A stretch of DNA of 64,000 bases, taken from the NCBI RefSeq assembly GCF_008973715.1, contig NZ_WBOL01000001.1, positions 186,001-250,000 of the forward strand. Direction: 5' to 3'. Every line of letters begins with the position of its first letter. Within the stretch, counting starts at the first letter, position 1. The position numbers and the translations under genes are program-made. The DNA comes from Nitrincola schmidtii (GTDB lineage: Bacteria; Pseudomonadota; Gammaproteobacteria; Pseudomonadales; Balneatricaceae). This document shows, piece after piece, positions 1 to 7,573 of the stretch. The notes beneath the pieces are model-generated. The model searched no databases. It was not told the origin of the DNA and was given only the letters and a program-made list of their open reading frames with translations.

Positions 1-289
1 CAACAAGAACAATAGGATCACCTGGCTCCAAGCGACCCACACGATGAACAATGGTGCCCCCTAATAAGGGCCAGCGATCAGCAGCTTGGTGTGCTATCTG
101 ATGTAATTGTTGTTCAGTCATACCTGGATAATGCTCTAGGGTTAACGCAACAACATCAGGCTTCTCATTAAAATCGCGAACTAAACCTACAAATGTAGCA
201 ACTGCACCTATATCCGTTCGGCTGGCGGTCATTCGATCCACTTCGGCTCCAGAGTTAAAGGCTTCGTGTTGCACTCGAACATCAAACAC
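1..289 (-). CDS. moaE: MoaE, large subunit of molybdopterin synthase (3' end outside window)
   Basis: Only the first 96 codons are present. MoaE forms the heterotetrameric molybdopterin synthase with MoaD and inserts the dithiolene sulfurs into cPMP in the cytoplasm. The reading VFDVRVQHEAFNSGAEVD at the N-terminus, then TFVGLVRDFN and a LEHYPGM motif, matches the family. The start is a GTG at 289, two codons after the TGA of the upstream moaC-moaD gene and in the same frame; the nearby ATG at 293-291 hits a stop at once. The tight coupling to the gene encoding its MoaD partner supports the call. The C-terminal catalytic lysines lie beyond the window and cannot be checked. Confidence 0.9.
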   Translation of the reverse strand, partial: MFDVRVQHEAFNSGAEVDRMTASRTDIGAVATFVGLVRDFNEKPDVVALTLEHYPGMTEQQLHQIAHQAADRWPLLGGTIVHRVGRLEPGDPIVLV

Positions 290-292
290 GCA

Positions 293-1120
293 TCAACCTC
301 CCGTTACCGGTGGGAAAAATGCGACTTCATCACCTGCAGATATAACTGCTTGCTTGTCAGCCATTTTATGGTTAACGGCGACCATCAATCCTGAACGGTC
401 TAGAATTGACGCAAGCTCGGCTTGATGTTGGCGCAGCCATTGCGATAAGCCATCGATAGTCAAGGGATAGCCTTCAGACTCTAGATCATTCAGGCTGACG
501 GCAATCTCATCCTGCTTAAGTTGCTCACGTAACTCAGCAAAAAAGCGTACCTGAAGCGTGCGCGTGGCTAGATGACTGGTTTCTTTAACCGATGTTCCAG
601 CAGTATGGATTGAGCCAGCTTCTGACGGTTGTTCAGATCGATCATCCCCATAACGCCAATCACCTGATTTTCCACCCCGTTTTTCCAATACACGGATATC
701 TCCGATTAACATGGTCTTATCCACAGCTTTACACATGTCATAAAGCGTGAGGGCTGCGACAGAAGCGGCAGTTAAGGCTTCCATTTCAACGCCAGTTTGA
801 CCTGCCAACTTGCAGGTCGCTGCGATGCGAATGCCTGGCAAACTCGCATCAGGTTCAAATTCAACCGATACCTTAGATAACATCAAAGGGTGACATAACG
901 GAATCAGATCTGGCGTTCGCTTAGCCGCTTGAATACCCGCTATTCTCGCCGTTGCTAATACGTCCCCTTTGGTATGACCACCCGCCAAGATCATCTCTAG
1001 TGTTTCTGCTTTCATTGTCACACTGGCACTGGCTATTGCGGTCCTCGATGTAATCGCTTTGGCAGAAACATCTACCATGTGCGCCTGACCTTTATGATCG
1101 ATGTGGGTAAACTGTGACAT
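293..1120 (-). CDS. MoaC-MoaD fusion: cyclic pyranopterin phosphate synthase joined to the small MPT synthase subunit
   Basis: A single 275-residue frame carries two Moco enzymes. Residues 1-155 are MoaC, which with MoaA converts GTP to cPMP; visible motifs include [34 protein letters not shown] and [13 protein letters not shown] hydrophilic linker of about 35 residues follows. Residues 192-275 are MoaD, the ubiquitin-like sulfur carrier, ending in VTGG as required for adenylation and thiocarboxylation. The fusion leaves the MoaD Gly-Gly end free. No frameshift is needed, because both halves are in one frame without a stop. It lies directly upstream of moaE, so the fused MoaD and MoaE would be made together. 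MoaC is normally about 160 and MoaD about 81 residues long, and both halves look complete. Confidence 0.93.
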   Translation of the reverse strand: MSQFTHIDHKGQAHMVDVSAKAITSRTAIASASVTMKAETLEMILAGGHTKGDVLATARIAGIQAAKRTPDLIPLCHPLMLSKVSVEFEPDASLPGIRIAATCKLAGQTGVEMEALTAASVAALTLYDMCKAVDKTMLIGDIRVLEKRGGKSGDWRYGDDRSEQPSEAGSIHTAGTSVKETSHLATRTLQVRFFAELREQLKQDEIAVSLNDLESEGYPLTIDGLSQWLRQHQAELASILDRSGLMVAVNHKMADKQAVISAGDEVAFFPPVTGG

Positions 1121-1176
1121 AGTGTTTAGTTCTCTTTATACCTATGTAAGTCAAAACTTCTTTTCGTTATGAGTAT

Positions 1177-2478
1177 TTAAACCAAGGGATAACCGGGCAG
1201 CCATCTACTAAACGGATAAATTTTTACTAATTCTCCCGCCTCAATATGGTCCCTCGTTTCTTCTATACGTATCAGGCAGTTGGCTTCATGCATTGAGGTT
1301 AAAATACCAGAACCTTGAGGACCCGTTGTTCTCACTTCAACTTCACCTTTTTCATTGATGGTATATATGCCTCGATGAAAGTCACTTCTACCGATTCGAC
1401 TTTTCATCGATTCTGTAGCCTTACTGGTCCAAGTTAAACCGACCCACTCTGTTTCTCCTTGAAGCCTACGAATCAAAGGCTGGATCAAAATGCAGAAAGT
1501 GACCAATACTGCGACTGGATTGCCAGGAAGGCCTGCAAAAAGACAGGTTTCACCTTGGTTATTAACGCCTAAATCACCAAAAGCTATCGGCCTACCTGGA
1601 CGAATCGCCAGTTGCCAAAAATTGGTATTCCCAAGTTTATTTAACGCTTGTTTTACAAAGTCAGCTTCACCGACTGAAACGCCACCACTGGTCAGAACCA
1701 ATCGGTGATGTAACGCAGCGTCTCGTAGGGAAGCCTCTATCGCTGCTTGGTTATCGGGTAAAATACCTAAATCTGATACCTCGCATTCCAAACCTCTTAG
1801 CATAGCAATCAGTGTGAAACGATTGGTGTCATAGATACCATCATCGCCGCGCAACTCGCCGGGTGCACAGACTTCATCACCGGTAGAAAAAACAGCCACT
1901 TTCAGCGTTTGATAAACATTAACTTCAGCAAATCCAAGTGAAGCAATCATACCAATCTCGACAGATCCTAAGCGCTGTCCTCGATTTAAGACCAAAGAAC
2001 CCTGCTCTATGTCTTCACCTGCTTGACGAACATTACTTCCTATACGAATAGACTGTGCATGCTCAACCGTTAGGAGGCTACCACTTACCTCACACATTTC
2101 TTTCATGATGACGGTATCAGCACCCTCTGGCATGGGGGCTCCAGTGGTGATCTGAACTGCGTCTTGTAAACTAATAGCGTTTGAGAAACGCTTACCGGCA
2201 AAACTTTGCCCAACAATGGTCCAAGTATTCTGAGATAACAGCGACTCACCTTTGATGGCAAAACCATCCATTGCAGCATTTCTATGAGGTGGTACATTAA
2301 ACGGAGCATGAATATCTTCAGATAATACTCGACCCATGAGTTTTGCGAGTGGCTGTAGCTCGGTCGCTTGATCTCCCAACCCCATAGACAAAATAAGACG
2401 AGCGCCTTCGTCCAGCTTTAAGTGACGATTTCCACTAGACGTAACAAAATCAAAACAGGATACTTCGGCATTATTCAT
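1177..2478 (-). CDS. moeA: Molybdopterin molybdenumtransferase MoeA, copy 1
   Basis: MoeA inserts molybdate (or tungstate) into adenylylated molybdopterin. The 433-residue protein shows the NAAMDGFAI motif, STGDEV, YDTNRF, TSGGVSVGEADFVK, RPGRPIAFG and AGLPGNPVAV in the usual order, and a C-terminal domain IV (SDFHRGIY, TGPQGSGIL). The ATG at 2478 overlaps the TGA of mobB (ATGA) and has GGGGAG seven bases upstream, so I prefer it to an in-frame start 33 bases further up inside mobB. The conserved acidic residues in the MDG, GEDI, TGDE and GEADF motifs are all present, so it looks active. A second moeA lies at 9655-10845. Confidence 0.92.
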   Translation of the reverse strand: MNNAEVSCFDFVTSSGNRHLKLDEGARLILSMGLGDQATELQPLAKLMGRVLSEDIHAPFNVPPHRNAAMDGFAIKGESLLSQNTWTIVGQSFAGKRFSNAISLQDAVQITTGAPMPEGADTVIMKEMCEVSGSLLTVEHAQSIRIGSNVRQAGEDIEQGSLVLNRGQRLGSVEIGMIASLGFAEVNVYQTLKVAVFSTGDEVCAPGELRGDDGIYDTNRFTLIAMLRGLECEVSDLGILPDNQAAIEASLRDAALHHRLVLTSGGVSVGEADFVKQALNKLGNTNFWQLAIRPGRPIAFGDLGVNNQGETCLFAGLPGNPVAVLVTFCILIQPLIRRLQGETEWVGLTWTSKATESMKSRIGRSDFHRGIYTINEKGEVEVRTTGPQGSGILTSMHEANCLIRIEETRDHIEAGELVKIYPFSRWLPGYPLV

Positions 2479-3014
2479 CCTTGGCTCCCCTTTACTTGGC
2501 AAAACTGACAAACGAAAGTTTCTACAGCATGGATATCATTGATATCTAACACTGGAATATGAATATTTTTGGGAAGCACTTCGGGTGAATCTGTAGCTAT
2601 CGCTACGATAGATTGATCTTCTGCATAACGAAGAGACTTGCCTAAATTAGGTCGAAACAATTCGATTTTCGGGAAGGATTCGGCCTTAAAGCCTTCCACT
2701 AACACCAAATCTAATTGAGTGGTATCTAAGTGTTTCAACAGCTCATTTAATTTGGGTATCTCTGAGCGAGGCGATTCTGTCATCAGTGCCCAGCGTTTTG
2801 CGGAGGCAATCAACATTTGCGAAGCGCCAGCATGACGCAGTTCATAGCTATCTTTACCGGGAGTATCAACGTCAAAATCGTGATGTGCATGCTTAATGCA
2901 GCCAACGCGAATACCCCGCTTAGTTAAGCGAGGCAAAAGCTGTTTTAACAAGGTCGTTTTACCTGTACCACTCCAGGCAGCAAACCCAAGAATGGGCAAT
3001 TTAGTCGTGTTCAT
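2475..3014 (-). CDS. mobB: Molybdopterin-guanine dinucleotide biosynthesis protein MobB
   Basis: A 179-residue P-loop GTPase-type protein that assists MobA in making the guanine dinucleotide form of Moco, the form used by DMSO-reductase family enzymes such as the formate dehydrogenase in this window. Walker A is AAWSGTGKTTLLKQLL near residue 13. The family motif IKHAHHDFDVDTPGKDSYEL follows, and LVLVEGFK is near residue 105. The gene overlaps moeA by four bases, so the two are translationally coupled. A 91-base gap separates it from mobA upstream; I see no hairpin there. Confidence 0.92.
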   Translation of the reverse strand: MNTTKLPILGFAAWSGTGKTTLLKQLLPRLTKRGIRVGCIKHAHHDFDVDTPGKDSYELRHAGASQMLIASAKRWALMTESPRSEIPKLNELLKHLDTTQLDLVLVEGFKAESFPKIELFRPNLGKSLRYAEDQSIVAIATDSPEVLPKNIHIPVLDINDIHAVETFVCQFCQVKGSQG

Positions 3015-3105
3015 TCTGGCCAGTTTTCCTATTATTACCCTTGAAGAAGCAAAAGCTGTTCCGGATATGAATGAAAAAGACTAACGAATAACAGAAAAAA
3101 ATCAG

Positions 3106-3678
3106 CTACTTTATGATGTTTATCTGATCAAGCGTATTAAAATTATGCAAACTTTGTGGTTCAAAACTCACTTCGTCCATTCCCACACTGGCATACCAAC
3201 GATCCGGCTTTCGCTCTCCAGCTTCAATCGATTGAAGGAGATGTGGCAATAACTGTTTTTCTATCATTACAACCATGGGTTGTAGTCTGTTACCATCATT
3301 AGCCACGATCACTGGTTTTTTAAAACGCTTGTATTGCTCCGAAAAGGCTTTGACCAATTCTGGACTAATGAAGGGTCCGTCACAAGGTACAAAAACGACT
3401 AGATCATACTGCGCCTCTTTCAGGCCTGTCGCGATCCCTACCAAAGGTCCTTGAAAACCCTCTAGAAAATCTGCAAAAACGGGCACTCCGAGTGCTTCGT
3501 AATCCGGCTGATTACGGTTAGCAATGATAATCACTTCATCTGCTTGGGGGGTTAATCTTTCTAGAATGTGCTGAATCATCGGTTTACCCTCATATTCAAC
3601 CCAGCCTTTATCCTGCCCTCCCATGCGACGACCTTGGCCGCCCGCTAAAATAACCACCGTGACACCTTGCTTTGACAT
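3106..3678 (-). CDS. mobA: Molybdenum cofactor guanylyltransferase MobA
   Basis: MobA transfers GMP from GTP to the metal-loaded molybdopterin to give MGD. The protein has 190 residues, the usual length. The signature VVILAGGQGRRMGGQDKGW is at residues 8-26, and FVPCDGPF is near residue 100. I place the start at ATG 3678, preceded by AAGGTGG six bases upstream. A longer frame runs 30 codons into tupC, but its extra residues are unlike the family. The start lies 16 bases after the tupC stop, so mobA is probably read through from the tungstate transporter genes. That links metal uptake to cofactor maturation. Confidence 0.93.
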   Translation of the reverse strand: MSKQGVTVVILAGGQGRRMGGQDKGWVEYEGKPMIQHILERLTPQADEVIIIANRNQPDYEALGVPVFADFLEGFQGPLVGIATGLKEAQYDLVVFVPCDGPFISPELVKAFSEQYKRFKKPVIVANDGNRLQPMVVMIEKQLLPHLLQSIEAGERKPDRWYASVGMDEVSFEPQSLHNFNTLDQINIIK

Positions 3679-3694
3679 CAATACCACCTTCAGC

Positions 3695-4339
3695 TTAGTC
3701 AATAGATTCTGTTCGTAGACGACCTTCTTGCATCCACCAAGTTTGATCACAAATATCCGTAAGTTCACCTTTTTGATGTGTCGTCAATAAAATAGCCGCA
3801 CCTGCATCACGAAGATTTCTGACCAACTCTACACACTTTTGCACTCCTTTTTCATCCAAACTGGCCGTTGGCTCATCCAGCAGCCAAAAGCTTGGTTTAC
3901 ATAACCAGGCTCTTGCCATGGCCAGCGCCTGACGCTCTCCACCTGATAAAGTTCGAGCCGCTTGCTCTGCCTGTTTAGCCAATCCAGACCAATGTAATGC
4001 CTCTTCCAGTTGATGCTGCTTTTCTTTCGAAGAACCTTGGCGAGACGCTAAAGCTAGGGCTAAATTACTGCGCACACTGCGATCAAACATATAGGGTTGT
4101 TGATGCAGGTAGCACACTTTACCACCCAGCATGACAGGTTGTTTATTAATAAGTACGTTACCTTTATCAGCCTTTTGCAAACCGGCCAATACCTTAAGGA
4201 GAGTTGTCTTTCCACTGCCATTCTCACCACGCAGATGGATAGTATCGCCTGACTTAAGCACAAGGTTTTCAATGTGCCAAAGCAGATGATGACCAAAATG
4301 TTTTTCCAACTGTTCAGCTACCAACACGTCAGTCGTCAT
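3695..4339 (-). CDS. tupC: Tungstate ABC transporter, ATP-binding subunit TupC
   Basis: A 214-residue ABC ATPase. Visible elements are Walker A GENGSGKTT near residue 38, the signature LSGGERQ near 129, Walker B FWLLDEPTASLD near 150, and the H-loop THQ near 183. It should energise tungstate import through TupB. The short length without a C-terminal regulatory (TOBE) domain is typical of TupC and unlike ModC. The start codon overlaps the TupB stop by four bases (ATGA). Assignment to tungstate rather than another anion rests on the neighbouring TupA-type binding protein and the flanking Moco genes. Confidence 0.88.
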   Translation of the reverse strand: MTTDVLVAEQLEKHFGHHLLWHIENLVLKSGDTIHLRGENGSGKTTLLKVLAGLQKADKGNVLINKQPVMLGGKVCYLHQQPYMFDRSVRSNLALALASRQGSSKEKQHQLEEALHWSGLAKQAEQAARTLSGGERQALAMARAWLCKPSFWLLDEPTASLDEKGVQKCVELVRNLRDAGAAILLTTHQKGELTDICDQTWWMQEGRLRTESID

Positions 4340-5043
4340 TGAGTAGCTCCTTGAACACTACGGCCACGTGTCACGCCAACCAGCAGATTCAACACTAAGG
4401 CCAACACCAACAGCACGATGCCCAAGGCGATCCCTTGTACATATTCACCTTTCGTGGTTTCCAAGGCGATCGACGTGGTGATGGTACGGGTGTAGCCTGC
4501 AATATTTCCACCCACCATCATGGCACAACCCACTTCGGCAATCACACGCCCGAAGGCAGTCACCAATGCAGCTAAAACGGCAAAACGTACTTCTAACGTA
4601 ATTAACCAGAGAGTTTTGAATCTAGAACAACCCAAGGATCGAGCTGTTTCCCAAGCATGGCGCGAAACACCTTGATAGGCCATGTGCAGCATAGCAACCA
4701 ACAGTGGAAAACAGATTAACACCTGACCAATAATCATGGCGGGCTGGGTAAAGAGTAAACGCAAGTCTCCAAATGGACCACTACGTGACAAGAGTAGAAC
4801 AAGAATAAGCCCAATCACGACTGTCGGTATCGCCAGTAATGTGTTGTTCAGTGTCACGATAAACCAATGTCCTGGAAAGCGCCAAAAACTGAGAATAAAC
4901 CCAAGTGCTGCAGCCAAAGGAAAGGCGATCAATAGAGCGCTCAATGATACTTTAAACGAGACAAAAATGATTTCCCAGAGCTTTGGATCACCAGAGATTA
5001 GCAGAAGCAAAGCTTCCACTGTTGAAGACGTAATACTATCCAT
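4336..5043 (-). CDS. tupB: Tungstate ABC transporter, permease TupB
   Basis: A 235-residue inner-membrane protein with about five to six hydrophobic helices. The coupling motif EVGCAMMVGGNIAGYTRTIT near residues 168-187 is typical of the TupB/CysTW-type permeases. It lies between tupA and tupC and is coupled to tupC. The start at 5043 has no strong Shine-Dalgarno sequence. A hairpin with a T-run sits between tupA and tupB (see 5068-5101), so this gene is probably expressed less than tupA. Confidence 0.88.
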   Translation of the reverse strand: MDSITSSTVEALLLLISGDPKLWEIIFVSFKVSLSALLIAFPLAAALGFILSFWRFPGHWFIVTLNNTLLAIPTVVIGLILVLLLSRSGPFGDLRLLFTQPAMIIGQVLICFPLLVAMLHMAYQGVSRHAWETARSLGCSRFKTLWLITLEVRFAVLAALVTAFGRVIAEVGCAMMVGGNIAGYTRTITTSIALETTKGEYVQGIALGIVLLVLALVLNLLVGVTRGRSVQGATQ

Positions 5044-5067
5044 ACGGAAACATGAACTCGATTAGAC

Positions 5068-5101
5068 AAAAAACCCCAGTAGTATGACACTAGACTGGGG
5101 G
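5068..5101 (-). terminator. Intrinsic terminator/attenuator between tupA and tupB
   Basis: Read on the minus strand, CCCCAGT pairs with ACTGGGG. An inner AGT/ACT pair sits around a GTCAT loop with a small bulge, and six T follow directly. It lies 32 bases after the tupA stop and 25 bases before the tupB start, inside what must be one transcription unit. I infer partial termination, giving more binding protein than membrane parts. Confidence 0.7.
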
Positions 5102-5132
5102 AAGTACTGTTTAACAAATCAAACAGTAATAA

Positions 5133-5939
5133 TCAATCTTCAGCCGAAGCGAAGAATAACTGCTCACCTTCAACTTGAAAACTATCAATCAAATCTTGAC
5201 CTTCAGCTGATACCAACCAATTAGCAAAAGCTTTCGCTTGATCATATAGTGTATGAGGATGACGCTCTGGATTCACTAAGATGACTTGATAAGGGTTAAA
5301 GAGTTGCTCATCACCTTCAAACACAAGGACTGAGTCCAAGCGATTTTTCATGGCTAACCAAGTACCACGATCTGTTAGTGTGTAACCTTCCATCTCGTCA
5401 GCCAAGGAAAGAACTCGACCCATACCTTGACCTACACTTCGATACCCTTCGAAAGGAAGATTTTTGTCCGCCATCTCCCATAACTCTAGTTCTTTCATAT
5501 GTGTGCCCGACTCATCGCCACGCGAAACAAATATTGATCCAGAATCAGCAATTTGTGAAAACGCATCAATGATATTCTCGGCAGTTTTTAATGAAGCGGG
5601 ATCACTATCAGGCCCCACTATGACGAAGTCGTTATACATTAACGCTTTTGGCATAATTCCATGGCCAGCCTCAACAAATGCAGCTTCAGCTTCAGGAGCA
5701 TGAGTCATGACCAGGTCCACATCACCATCCTGACCAAGACGAAGAGCTGCCCCCGTACCAACAGAGATCACCTGAACTTCCACACCCGTCTTTTCTTTAT
5801 AGACAGGCAACAAGTAATCAAGTAATCCAGAATTATACGTACTAGTGGTAGTCGCTAAACGCAGCATTTCGTCTGCTTGGACGAAAGAAACCATCATAAA
5901 GAAGGCAGCAAAAAGAGCGAGCTTTACTTTTTTGAACAT
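5133..5939 (-). CDS. tupA: Tungstate-binding periplasmic protein TupA
   Basis: A 268-residue secreted solute-binding protein. The N-terminus MFKKVKLALFAAFFMMV followed by QAD is a Sec signal peptide with cleavage after about residue 22. The mature part opens with LATTTSTYNSGLLDYLLP, the oxyanion-binding signature of the TupA family, then VGTGAALRLGQDGDVD and LVMTHAP. These distinguish it from ModA. It captures tungstate for TupBC. The gene is divergent from the two-component system at 6190 and has a close match to a sigma-54 promoter 52 bases upstream of its start. Confidence 0.9.
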   Translation of the reverse strand: MFKKVKLALFAAFFMMVSFVQADEMLRLATTTSTYNSGLLDYLLPVYKEKTGVEVQVISVGTGAALRLGQDGDVDLVMTHAPEAEAAFVEAGHGIMPKALMYNDFVIVGPDSDPASLKTAENIIDAFSQIADSGSIFVSRGDESGTHMKELELWEMADKNLPFEGYRSVGQGMGRVLSLADEMEGYTLTDRGTWLAMKNRLDSVLVFEGDEQLFNPYQVILVNPERHPHTLYDQAKAFANWLVSAEGQDLIDSFQVEGEQLFFASAED

Positions 5940-5990
5940 AGGTAATTCCCAAGAGTTGTCGTTATGTTTGTGAAACTCATAACAACAAAA

Positions 5991-6005
5991 GCAATTGGGG
6001 TGCCA
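5991..6005 (-). promoter_or_regulatory. Sigma-54 (-24/-12) promoter of tupA
   Basis: On the minus strand the sequence is TGGCACCCCAATTGC followed by TTTTG. It matches the sigma-54 consensus TGGCAC-N5-TTGC at every fixed position, with GG and GC twelve bases apart. The predicted start is near 5979, leaving a leader of about 40 bases before the tupA ATG at 5939. Confidence 0.85.
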
Positions 6006-6107
6006 GCTTTTAGCAGGCTTTTGTCTAAATGCTGATGATAGCTAGAAAGTTCTTCTGTATTTTGCATCATAATGAGACATTACAGCCTAGGTTATCTCTG
6101 CTAAAAT

Positions 6108-6153
6108 GGGACAAAATTACACAGCTAGAATTTATGTAGGGACATAAAATCCC
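6108..6153. promoter_or_regulatory. Two candidate enhancer (UAS) sites for the sigma-54 activator
   Basis: Two copies of GGGACA occur at 6108 and 6139. The second is in an imperfect inverted repeat, GGGACA-TAA-AATCCC. The first has only one good half. They lie about 105-150 bases upstream of the tupA -24 element, a usual distance for activator sites. The same motif recurs as a perfect palindrome at 20584-20600 and a near-perfect one at 19313-19327, in front of the formate dehydrogenase genes. Confidence 0.65.
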
Positions 6154-6189
6154 ATGCTATAAAAATAAACCTGACAATTTGGATCTCTA

Positions 6190-7572
6190 ATGCTCAGCAC
6201 CGATACAGACCTCTGTCGTTCCGCATCCGTTTTAGTGGTTGATGATGAATCAGGTATGCGCAGTTTTCTGCAAAAGGCCTTAGAAAAACACTTCGGATTG
6301 GTAGAAGTTGCTGGCAGCATTGAAGTGGCTGAAGAGTTACGCAAGCGTTGTCATTTTGATTTACTCATTGTGGATGTCAAACTTCCCGATCGTTCTGGTA
6401 TCGATTGGCATGAAGCATTAGATGATCCCAATCGCCATTGCGACATTATTTTCATGACGGCTTATGCAGAATTGGATACCGCTATACAAGCTCTCAGAGC
6501 AGGAGCTGCGGACTTTATCCTTAAGCCTTTTCGTCTAGAACAGATGATGAATGCGGTTAAACGTGTACTACAAAGACGCTTACTGGCACGAGAAAATTTT
6601 CTACTACGTCGAGAGGTCACTCGCTATATCGCAGCTGATAACCCGATGCTGGGAGAAAGCTCTGTCATTAAACGCCTTGAGGCCGTTATCCAACGGGTTG
6701 CCCCCACTCCATCTCCTGTGTTGATAGAAGGCGAATCAGGCACGGGAAAAGAACTGGTAGCCCGATCACTGCATCAGCAATCAGGTCGCGATGGCGCCTT
6801 TGTCGCGATCAACTGTGGCGCTATTGCACCCGACTTGATTGAAGCCGAGCTTTTTGGTCACACCAAAGGTGCGTTTACCGGTGCTGATCGTGCCAGAGAG
6901 GGTTTATTCACTTATGCATCTGGCGGCACACTGTTTTTAGATGAAATCGGTGAACTTCCATTATCAATGCAAGCCAAGCTGCTTCGTGCACTAGAGCAAA
7001 AAAGTATTCGTCCTGTCGGTAGTGAGCGTGAAATCCCAACCAATGTCCGTATCTTGGCAGCAACCAATCGCACCCTGAGCGAGGAAGTTCAAAAACAACA
7101 GTTTAGGGAAGATCTTTATTTTCGTTTAAACGTATTGACCTTAACATTGCCGCCTCTCAGAGAGCGCAGCGAAGATATTCCCCTATTAGCACACTTTTTC
7201 TCTCGTCGATTATCGGAAGACCTAGGCTTACCCGCCGTTCCTTTTAGCCACGAAGACCTTCGTGCCATGCAATCACACCTTTGGCCTGGAAACATCCGTG
7301 AACTGAAGAACTTTATTGAACGATGCATCTTATTAGGACATCTTCCGTTAACCGAACTAACCCCAACACAAAGCACGGATCTTAGCGGTGGAGGCTACCC
7401 CAGCTGCTGGCCACTCGAAGAGGTTGAAAAGCGCCATATTCTTCGCGTATTAAGTGCCTGTGATCTAAATAAGTCAGCGGCTGCTCGACAGCTAGGCATT
7501 GCTCGGAAAACGCTTGATCGCAAACTCAGTGGTTGGCAAGAAGCCGAGGATTCTTTAACAGGGACACCCTAA
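6190..7572 (+). CDS. Sigma-54-dependent response regulator (NtrC family)
   Basis: 460 residues. The receiver domain (about 10-125) has the phosphoacceptor Asp62 in LLIVDVKLPDRSG and the conserved K in ILKPFR. The AAA+ domain (about 150-385) has Walker A GESGTGKE, the sigma-54 contact loop GAFTGA, and [13 protein letters not shown]. The C-terminal Fis-type helix-turn-helix is in SAAARQLGIARKTLDRKL. It is followed one base later by its kinase. Its position opposite tupA, and the shared GGGACA repeats beside four sigma-54 promoters in this window, suggest that it activates the tungstate and formate dehydrogenase operons. The signal is unknown. A strong Shine-Dalgarno sequence is lacking. Confidence 0.92.
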   Translation: MLSTDTDLCRSASVLVVDDESGMRSFLQKALEKHFGLVEVAGSIEVAEELRKRCHFDLLIVDVKLPDRSGIDWHEALDDPNRHCDIIFMTAYAELDTAIQALRAGAADFILKPFRLEQMMNAVKRVLQRRLLARENFLLRREVTRYIAADNPMLGESSVIKRLEAVIQRVAPTPSPVLIEGESGTGKELVARSLHQQSGRDGAFVAINCGAIAPDLIEAELFGHTKGAFTGADRAREGLFTYASGGTLFLDEIGELPLSMQAKLLRALEQKSIRPVGSEREIPTNVRILAATNRTLSEEVQKQQFREDLYFRLNVLTLTLPPLRERSEDIPLLAHFFSRRLSEDLGLPAVPFSHEDLRAMQSHLWPGNIRELKNFIERCILLGHLPLTELTPTQSTDLSGGGYPSCWPLEEVEKRHILRVLSACDLNKSAAARQLGIARKTLDRKLSGWQEAEDSLTGTP

Positions 7573-7573
7573 C

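Noticed and set aside
1177-2511. Longer form of moeA starting inside mobB
   Set aside because: The extra 11 residues are the out-of-frame end of mobB. The ATG at 2478 has a better ribosome site and the usual ATGA coupling.
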